A DNA stretch of 5,966 nt, taken from assembly GCA_964342805.1 (NCBI GenBank), contig CAYFHQ010000159.1, positions 1-5,966 of the forward strand. The letters are read 5' to 3'. The notes beneath the pieces were generated by a model. That model did not search any database and was not told where the DNA came from. It saw only the letters and a program-made list of their open reading frames with translations. The DNA is from CAYFHQ01 sp964342805. GTDB lineage: Bacteria; Bacillota; Clostridia; Peptostreptococcales; Acidaminobacteraceae. This document shows positions 1 through 5,028 of this stretch, piece by piece (position 1 is the stretch's first letter; every line of letters starts with the position of its first letter). The position numbers and the translations under genes were made by a program.

Positions 1-387
1 AAGGGGCAAGCCTTGTATGAGTTTGCCTTGGTCCTGCCCCTCTTTCTGCTGATCCTCATGGCCATCATATCGGTGGGACTCCTGATCTACACCAAAACGT
101 CCATTGTGTATGCCTGTTCACAAGGGGCAGAAGTTGGCGCTGAGATTTGGCTGGACACTGAGCGGACCGAAGAGGAAAAGAAGACCCTCATTGAAGAGAC
201 CGTCAAAAAAGTCTTTCGGATGGAGGAGTCTGACACCCACCGGACCCTGACCATTACCCAAGACGGTCAAGACCTGGTGGTCAAGCTTGAATATGACTAT
301 ACCTTGGCCCTGCCCTTTGTTGAGTTTCTGTTTGATGACGACGGGGCAATCAACTTAGAACATGAGGCAAGATATGCGATTCACTAA
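1..387 (+). CDS. TadE-like pseudopilin, 5' end cut by window edge
   Basis: Minor pilin-like component of a Tad (type IVc, Flp) pilus, expected to sit in the cytoplasmic membrane through its N-terminal helix. The frame is open from base 1, and the visible protein begins K-G-Q-A-L-Y-E-F-A-L-V-L-P. This is the TadE signature: glycine before the prepilin-peptidase site, a glutamate five residues after it, then a hydrophobic helix with an early proline. The TTG at base 13 lies inside this motif, so it cannot be the true start, which is upstream of the window. After the helix (about visible residues 5-30) comes a 100-residue soluble part rich in charged residues, ending at TAA 385-387. The 128 visible residues are close to the usual TadE size, so little is missing. 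It overlaps the next gene by 14 bases, indicating translational coupling in one operon. TadE versus TadF cannot be decided without upstream context. Confidence 0.85.
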   Translation, partial: KGQALYEFALVLPLFLLILMAIISVGLLIYTKTSIVYACSQGAEVGAEIWLDTERTEEEKKTLIEETVKKVFRMEESDTHRTLTITQDGQDLVVKLEYDYTLALPFVEFLFDDDGAINLEHEARYAIH

Positions 388-811
388 ACCAATGAGCGTC
401 ATTGACAATCAGAGCGGCAACATTATGGTTCTTTTCTGTTGTCTCATGCCCGTCTTCCTGGCTTTTATGGGAATTGTCATGGACTTCGCATGGATCATGC
501 ACAATGAAATGTTACTGGATGAAGCCACCCAGGCGGCAGGAGACTCCATTATATTAGCCCTTGATATCGGTCAAAGTTCAGCTCTTGGTCTTGCGGTTCT
601 GGACCAGGACAAGGCTGAGGAGATGGCCACAAGCTACCTGCAAAAAAATGTCGAGACAGCCCAAGTGGTTGCATGTGAGTTTCCCAACCCCAACGAAATG
701 ACCTTAAACACAAAAGTGGTCATACCAACGGTTTTCTTGCGATTGTTTGATATGGAGACGGTCGAAGTTACCTCGAAAACCTTCTCAAAGGTGACCTACA
801 CAGGAGGATAA
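374..811 (+). CDS. Short TadG-like (Tad domain) pilus assembly protein
   Basis: Predicted membrane-anchored minor pilin or assembly protein of the Tad pilus. Residues 15-42 carry the Tad-domain pattern: G-N-I-M-V-L-F, a proline-containing helix, then G-I-V-M-D-F. A region with D-E-A-T-Q-A-A-G-D follows, matching the 'L-x-x-A-x-D-A-A' stretch of TadG/TadE N termini. The remaining 90 residues are a small mixed alpha/beta tail. At 145 residues it is far shorter than classical TadG (over 400 residues with a von Willebrand A domain), so it is better called TadG-like or TadF-like. ATG 374 is chosen because GAGG at 364-367 lies six bases ahead of it. ATG 362 (same frame) has no site at a usable distance and ATG 392 has none. 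The stop TAA 809-811 lies one base before the start of the TadC-like gene, fitting one transcript for all three genes. Confidence 0.8.
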   Translation: MRFTKPMSVIDNQSGNIMVLFCCLMPVFLAFMGIVMDFAWIMHNEMLLDEATQAAGDSIILALDIGQSSALGLAVLDQDKAEEMATSYLQKNVETAQVVACEFPNPNEMTLNTKVVIPTVFLRLFDMETVEVTSKTFSKVTYTGG

Positions 812-812
812 T

Positions 813-1709
813 ATGGCACTTCTTATAGTTGGACTCACATGTATCCTAAGTCTCTTCATACTGTGGCCATTCGACAAAAAGAGTTCTTTAAAAAAGCAAA
901 TCCAAGCTATGGATCAAAAAACTGCCCTGGAGTCCCACCATGGAAGTCAAGAAGTAAACAGTATTCTGGTAAAACTGATGCGCCTTGGCCACTATGTAGT
1001 AAACGGACTGGGCCTTCAACCCACCCTGGGTTGGACGAAAAAAACGACAACACTGATTCAACAAGCAGGCATGAAAAAGGTGGTAGACGAGCGAGATGTT
1101 TGGGCTTTGAAGTTAGGGCTCGCCTCAGGCTTATTGGTCTATGTGTCAATACTCTCCTTGTCCTTGTCTGGACTGGCTGTCTGGGCATCATGGGCCATGG
1201 TGCCCCTGGGTTTCTTTTGGCCACAAATGTGGCTCAAGGAAAAAGCGGCAAAGAGGGAGGCTGAAATCAGGAAAGAAATGCCCTATGTCTTAAACTCCAT
1301 TGCCATAATGACAGACGCTGGTCTAGACCTTTTTCAAGCCATTGGGGAGACTGCAGGAAGCAAAACCGGTGCACTCACAGACGAGTTCACGTTGACCTTA
1401 TCGGAAATTCAAGCGGGGTTTTCCCGTGGTGAAGCATTGATCCGTATGGCTGACAGGGCCAATGTGACTGAACTGACACTGTTTTTATCTTCCTTAACAC
1501 AGTCCTTGGAAAAGGGGAGTGAGGGCATATCCGCCCTCCTCAAAAAGCAAGCAGATGAACTTTGGAGGTCACGGAAGAACAAGGCAAAGGAACTGGCAGA
1601 AAAAGCGTCAATGAAGCTGTTTATGCCCATGCTCCTTTTGGTTATGCCAGCCCTACTGATCTTCCTTTTGACACCAGCAGGCTTTGTCCTGGTTGAGTTC
1701 ATTATGTAA
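813..1709 (+). CDS. tadC: TadC-like inner-membrane platform protein (T2SSF family)
   Basis: Polytopic membrane protein that, with TadB, forms the platform coupling the TadA ATPase to pilin assembly. It has 298 residues. Membrane segments are visible at about 2-19, 100-118, 122-140 and 268-290. The cytoplasmic T2SSF domain runs from about 155 to 285 and has the TadC hallmarks: D-A-G-L at 168-171, A-G-F-S-R-G-E-A-L at 201-209, a conserved stretch of K/R-rich helix at 245-265, and K-L-F-M-P-M-L-L-L-V-M-P-A-L at 268-281. The start is firm: AGGAGG at 802-807 is five bases before the ATG. Only one T2SSF copy is present here; TadB would be expected upstream. Placement after TadE/TadG genes differs from the common order tadA-tadB-tadC-tadE. 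TadC is preferred to TadB because of the length and C-terminal end, but the two are paralogues and short of an alignment the choice is not final. Confidence 0.85.
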   Translation: MALLIVGLTCILSLFILWPFDKKSSLKKQIQAMDQKTALESHHGSQEVNSILVKLMRLGHYVVNGLGLQPTLGWTKKTTTLIQQAGMKKVVDERDVWALKLGLASGLLVYVSILSLSLSGLAVWASWAMVPLGFFWPQMWLKEKAAKREAEIRKEMPYVLNSIAIMTDAGLDLFQAIGETAGSKTGALTDEFTLTLSEIQAGFSRGEALIRMADRANVTELTLFLSSLTQSLEKGSEGISALLKKQADELWRSRKNKAKELAEKASMKLFMPMLLLVMPALLIFLLTPAGFVLVEFIM

Positions 1710-1767
1710 CCCCGGAGAACAGAGCATCAGGTTCGAGAATTGTTTGGCGGCAATATGACTTGATAAA

Positions 1768-1782
1768 CGTACAGCATGTACG
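1768..1782. repeat. Perfect inverted repeat (6+3+6), candidate operator
   Basis: CGTACA, spacer GCA, then TGTACG, in the spacer between the TadC-like gene and the large secreted protein gene. The arms match perfectly. The symmetric layout and short spacer suit a dimeric DNA-binding protein better than an RNA terminator, because no T-run follows. Function is inferred only from position and symmetry. Confidence 0.35.
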
Positions 1783-1797
1783 GCCTGAAGCTCTTCT

Positions 1798-1812
1798 CAA
1801 TATAAAATATTG
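1798..1812. repeat. Second perfect inverted repeat (6+3+6) touching the RBS
   Basis: CAATAT, spacer AAA, then ATATTG. Its last base is adjacent to the ribosome binding site of the next gene. The arms differ in sequence from the repeat at 1768-1782 but have the same geometry, and the two centres are 30 bases apart, close to three helical turns. It could be an operator or a weak AT-rich hairpin affecting translation. An A/T-only core makes chance more likely than for the first repeat. Confidence 0.25.
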
Positions 1813-1819
1813 AAGGGAG
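1813..1819 (+). promoter_or_regulatory. Ribosome binding site that fixes the start of the secreted protein
   Basis: AAGGGAG lies eight bases before ATG 1828. It lies downstream of the in-frame TTG at 1810, so it rules that TTG out and sets the start at 1828. The protein then begins with a textbook signal peptide (M-K-Q-N-K-R). Confidence 0.8.
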
Positions 1820-1827
1820 CAACAAAC

Positions 1828-4800
1828 ATGAAGCAAAACAAAAGAATGATCGCTTGGGTATTGGTGTTCAGCATTTTGCTGAGCAACTTTGGGATGCCTG
1901 TATTCGCAGACCTGGATATGGGCTCTCACACAAGCCCCCAAGCAACCGTTGGCGACGTCCAAACGGTAGTGGAAGGTGACAATGATGTCACGTATGAGTA
2001 TGTGAAAGAAGAGGTAAGCCGAACCAAGGAGTATTACCACTGGAAGACGGTGACCAAAGAAAAGGAAGGGAAGGTTCCTGGTCAGGTTGATGAACTAGCT
2101 GGATACAAGATTCCAGCCCACACTCAAACCTGGATTGAGACTAAAGAAGTTGAAGAGAGAACCATCTGGAAAAAAGAAAAAGTACTCGACGGTTACTACA
2201 AAGATGTAGAAGTTCCCCAACCTGATAAAAAGGGAACGGAGTGGGTGCCTGCTAAGACCCATACGCGAACTTGGACGACTGGGGGCTACTACAATGAAAC
2301 GACAAGAAGGGTAAAACGCCAAGGTGAGTTAAAGACTCGTAAAAATATCGTTTCGTATGGTTACTATAAGACAGTTAGAACACCTCAACCAGACAAGGTT
2401 TCAAGTTCATGGGTGCCGCCTGTCTATCGATATGTAACAAAGGTCGTAGGTGGTTCTTATGAATATAGGAACAGACTCTTGCCTGACGGAACCCTTGACC
2501 GTTACCGTGTGTGGGTACCGAAAAAGGAAACCGTTCGTGAAACTGTAAGTGCTGGCTACTGGAAGGAAACGCGAACACCTCAACCGGACAAGGTTGAAAG
2601 TGTGTGGGTGGATGATATTACCTACGAATATGAAACCTATCGTGAGCCAGACTACTATGAAACAGTAACAGACAGGACTTGGGTACCTGAACGAACGCAT
2701 AGTGAAACCATTATTCTCGAGGATGGTTACTATAAAGACGTTTGGATTCCACAACCACCGAAAATTGTTCAGGAGTGGGTTGAGCCTCAATATAAAGACG
2801 TAATAGACCGAGTGATCCCAGCTTATGTTGTGGAAATTGAACACGTTGAGACAATTCCAGAGGCAACATACAGCTCTGACACGCCTGTAATGGGTCAATA
2901 TGACAACCAGTCAAGAACACCTGTAGCATTTTACAGAAAAGTACCTGGCATGGTTGATGGCATGGTCGAGTATGATCACACTTTCAAAGACTACAGTGCA
3001 GCCAATGAATCGGATAACGACGGTTACATTGAAACAGTTGTCTATGAATACAAGTGGGAAAAGGTCAACACAGTTTCAAATAAAACCCCAGTGTCCATTA
3101 AACTAGGGAATGGTACAGCAGTACAAGGCTACATTCAACATGGTTCTACCTACTTAGACAATGGCTCAACCATGCCATTTGACGCCATCGTACAAGCTGC
3201 CAACGGCAGTTACTATTTCAAAGGAACCCATGGAACAGTCGAAGTATCCGCCAAAGACTTCGAAAATCACGGCAAAACATTCCCTGCAAAGTATGAAGAC
3301 GGTACAGATGCCACAGTTAAATACTGGCTTGGTTCTTACTATCTAGGAGACTCAGCTATACCCGTTGGCATGACTTACAAGGCAGCCAATGCCCTTTATT
3401 ATCGGGTGACGGAGTCGGGCAAGGAGACTGTTACTGAGAAAGAGTTTAATGAAATCGGCGTGCCTGATTTCTGGGCAAGCCTTACAGGCAATTGGCTAGA
3501 AAATGAAGCAAAAAGAAACGAAGCAATTCAACGCCTAAAAGAAGATCTTGCCAAAGGAACACTACTCCTTAACAATCCAGAAAACGTCAACCAGGTGAAG
3601 CTTGTACAGTACCTTCTGGGAACAACGCCAACAGGGACATATAGTGATACTGATATGCACAAAATGCAGGATGCACGTGCTGCAGTTGCTAAACCAAGTT
3701 TGGATGACGCTGGACTCATCAGCTTGACACCTGAGCTGTTTGGCGATCTGGAAGACTACAAGCTTTATCGTGAGCAGTATGTGCCGAATCAGAATTTCAT
3801 TTCAATGCTCATTGGTTTTGTGAAAGGATTTACAAATGGCATTGTTGATGAGTTCACTGAAACAGCAGTTCTACTTACGAAAGCAGCTTCCATGGTTATC
3901 TCTGGTGAGGATATTGTCGGCAAGATTTGGAATGTAGTTGATGGCGCTGTGAGCGTTGTAATCCAGTCCGTTCAATTCGTTATGACAATGGACGTAGCAA
4001 AAATAGCACAGATTGGTGTGATTCTACAAGACATCGGCACGATGATGATGGATGCACTAAGCAACTTGTCGACCTCACAGATTGGTGAAGCGATTGGCTA
4101 CATAACTGGTATTTTATCAGGAAACGCAGCCAAAACAGTTGTAGCCCCAGCAGTTAGTTCATTTGAAAATGCTGTTGGTGGTGGTATTATTAGTGATATG
4201 ATGCGTACGCTAGGAAAGTTTGCTAACGGAGCAAGCTCTGGCTTTACGGGTCTATGGAACAAGTTTAAGCAACTCATTTCAAATACATCCGACTTTTTCA
4301 CGAAATCAGGAGCTTCAACACCTTCACTAGGTCTTATGGATGAGATTGGTGAGGAGATTTTGAAGGGAGCGACTAAACTTGTAGACGATATTATCTTTGA
4401 AGGCGCTGAAGAAGCATCCAAGCATCTGAGAAGAAAAGCTTATGATGAATTTGCTACGGCTACAAATGGTCTATATGGTTCTGCTGAAGAATCAGCAAAC
4501 ACCTTTGTGAGAATTTTGAAGGATGAAGATCCATGGCCAATTGGTTTCGATAAAAATGCTGCAAAAACAACTCTAAAACCGGGTCAAAGGTTTGAAATGG
4601 CAATAAGTCCTGGACAGGCTACTGATATGCCAGGAGGGTTTGGAACATTCGATGAAATTATGGATGTAGATTATGTTAGAAATCAACTTGCTGTCAAAGC
4701 TGAGTGGAAACCAAATATAGACAGAGTTGTTGTCTATGAGGTTGTAGATGAGTTACCAGTTATTTCTGGTACAGTAGGCCCTCAAATAGATGAGGCATTA

Positions 4801-4902
4801 GGTAAGTTCTTATCCGGTGGTGGCCATCAAGTACAAATGCTTGTGAGTCCAGCTGATAGAATGAAGTATCTAAAAGTGATTGAAGTAAAAGATATTAACT
4901 AA
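1828..4902 (+). CDS. Large Sec-exported repeat protein with a probable polymorphic-toxin C-terminal domain
   Basis: Predicted exported effector of 1024 residues; I do not recognise the full-length family. Residues 1-27 are a Sec signal peptide (basic start, hydrophobic core 8-19, V-F-A before D28) with no lipobox. Residues 55-340 hold an aromatic array with four strong G-Y-Y/W-K ... P-Q-P ... W-V repeats. Residues 439-482 and 502-544 are two copies of one module. Residues 555-650 are helical with a weak likeness to peptidoglycan-binding domains (V-K-L-V-Q-Y-L-L-G near 590). Residues 655-800 are hydrophobic and glycine-rich, like linker or translocation segments of polymorphic toxins. Residues 880-1024 form a compact tip with R921, G-P-Q at 984-986 and G-G-G-H-Q at 997-1001, resembling from memory TNT/ART-like NAD-consuming toxins. 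I found no cysteine anywhere, as expected for a Gram-positive exported protein. No LPXTG anchor is present. Toxin identity is inference from architecture and from the broken gene downstream. Confidence 0.75.
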   Translation: MKQNKRMIAWVLVFSILLSNFGMPVFADLDMGSHTSPQATVGDVQTVVEGDNDVTYEYVKEEVSRTKEYYHWKTVTKEKEGKVPGQVDELAGYKIPAHTQTWIETKEVEERTIWKKEKVLDGYYKDVEVPQPDKKGTEWVPAKTHTRTWTTGGYYNETTRRVKRQGELKTRKNIVSYGYYKTVRTPQPDKVSSSWVPPVYRYVTKVVGGSYEYRNRLLPDGTLDRYRVWVPKKETVRETVSAGYWKETRTPQPDKVESVWVDDITYEYETYREPDYYETVTDRTWVPERTHSETIILEDGYYKDVWIPQPPKIVQEWVEPQYKDVIDRVIPAYVVEIEHVETIPEATYSSDTPVMGQYDNQSRTPVAFYRKVPGMVDGMVEYDHTFKDYSAANESDNDGYIETVVYEYKWEKVNTVSNKTPVSIKLGNGTAVQGYIQHGSTYLDNGSTMPFDAIVQAANGSYYFKGTHGTVEVSAKDFENHGKTFPAKYEDGTDATVKYWLGSYYLGDSAIPVGMTYKAANALYYRVTESGKETVTEKEFNEIGVPDFWASLTGNWLENEAKRNEAIQRLKEDLAKGTLLLNNPENVNQVKLVQYLLGTTPTGTYSDTDMHKMQDARAAVAKPSLDDAGLISLTPELFGDLEDYKLYREQYVPNQNFISMLIGFVKGFTNGIVDEFTETAVLLTKAASMVISGEDIVGKIWNVVDGAVSVVIQSVQFVMTMDVAKIAQIGVILQDIGTMMMDALSNLSTSQIGEAIGYITGILSGNAAKTVVAPAVSSFENAVGGGIISDMMRTLGKFANGASSGFTGLWNKFKQLISNTSDFFTKSGASTPSLGLMDEIGEEILKGATKLVDDIIFEGAEEASKHLRRKAYDEFATATNGLYGSAEESANTFVRILKDEDPWPIGFDKNAAKTTLKPGQRFEMAISPGQATDMPGGFGTFDEIMDVDYVRNQLAVKAEWKPNIDRVVVYEVVDELPVISGTVGPQIDEALGKFLSGGGHQVQMLVSPADRMKYLKVIEVKDIN
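2191..2784 (+). repeat. Four-copy aromatic repeat array inside the secreted protein
   Basis: The pattern is G-Y-Y/W-K, four residues, P-Q-P-D/P-K, four residues, W-V. Copies begin at residues 122, 178, 243 and 300 (bases 2191, 2359, 2554 and 2725), giving periods of 56, 65 and 57 residues. A weaker half-motif (G-G-Y-Y, G-G-S-Y, P-D-Y-Y) follows the first three copies after 30-31 residues, so the true unit is a two-part module. Copies 2 and 3 are also nearly identical in DNA over the CACCTCAACC.GACAAGGTT stretch, suggesting fairly recent duplication or gene conversion. Such an array is likely a rigid stalk or a surface-binding region. Confidence 0.85.
3142..3459 (+). repeat. Duplicated 44-residue module inside the secreted protein
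   Basis: Residues 439-482 and 502-544 align over their length: G-S-T-Y-L-D matches G-S-Y-Y-L-G, then A-A-N-G-S-Y-Y-F matches A-A-N-A-L-Y-Y-R, and A-K-D-F-E-N-H-G matches E-K-E-F-N-E-I-G. The DNA of the two copies has diverged, so this is an old duplication. The short strands and conserved glycines and tyrosines suggest small beta modules. I do not recognise the family. Confidence 0.65.
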
Positions 4903-4907
4903 GGAGA
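4901..4907 (+). promoter_or_regulatory. Strong ribosome binding site serving a five-codon frame
   Basis: AAGGAGA overlaps the TAA stop of the secreted protein and lies six bases before ATG 4914. Position and strength are what one expects for a coupled downstream gene, such as an immunity gene, yet the frame that follows stops at once. It is therefore read as the preserved start signal of a broken gene. Confidence 0.6.
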
Positions 4908-4913
4908 CCAGCT

Positions 4914-5021
4914 ATGAAAAGTCAAGCATAAGACAGAAGAAAGATTAATCATGTTTGTGCTCCCAAAAAAGGCCGCACTGAACTAAGCATCTCAAAAGAT
5001 GCATTGAAAAAGTGTGTGTAA
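4914..5021 (+). pseudogene. Broken small gene or immunity-gene stub after the toxin
   Basis: ATG 4914 has a well-placed ribosome binding site and encodes M-K-S-Q-A, then TAA at 4929-4931. The same frame continues for 29 codons (beginning D-R-R-K-I-N and including S-I-S-K-D-A-L-K-K) to TAA 5019-5021. Two readings fit. A small gene of 35 codons may have gained one nonsense mutation. Alternatively, only the first few codons belong to a former immunity gene and the rest is the end of the neighbouring IS110 element. The second is favoured because the tail ends only seven bases before the transposase stop, which would leave almost no room for the IS end. The open tail is short enough to be chance. 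A role as a former immunity gene is inferred from toxin-immunity gene order alone. Confidence 0.4.
4987..5002. other. Small perfect hairpin between converging genes
   Basis: GCATCT, loop CAAA, then AGATGC: a six-base-pair stem with a four-base loop, between the stop of the secreted protein gene and the stop of the transposase gene. It could be a weak bidirectional terminator or part of the IS right end. Neither strand has a convincing T-run after the stem (ATTGAA on the plus strand, TTAGTT on the minus), so a terminator call is not made. Confidence 0.3.
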
Positions 5022-5028
5022 ATGTTAG

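Noticed and set aside
13..15. TTG as the start of the TadE-like protein
   Set aside because: It falls inside the conserved G-Q-A-L-Y-E-F motif, and the frame is open to base 1, so the start is outside the window.
839..1264. Open frame of 141 codons on the plus strand inside the TadC-like gene
   Set aside because: It lies wholly within a well-supported membrane-protein gene in another frame, has no RBS and encodes a sequence without recognisable features.
1740..1767. Possible promoter TTGTTT ... GATAAA in the spacer
   Set aside because: The -10 match is only four of six and the -35 is weak. The alternatives TTGATA at 1760 and TATAAA at 1801 have no partner at proper spacing. Not strong enough to list.
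1810..1827. Upstream TTG as the start of the secreted protein
   Set aside because: It lies ahead of the RBS at 1813-1819 and would put six unlikely residues before a canonical signal peptide.
1702..2040. Minus-strand frame of 112 codons covering the spacer and the signal peptide region
   Set aside because: No ribosome binding site, odd Cys/His-rich composition, and it overlaps the firm start of the secreted protein on the other strand.
2407..2898. Minus-strand frame of 163 codons opposite the repeat array
   Set aside because: A shadow of the repeat-rich coding strand; its length follows from the biased codons of the array. No start signal or domain is visible.
4951..4986. ATG frame of 11 codons after the toxin gene
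   Set aside because: No RBS, very short, and out of frame with the better-supported start at 4914.
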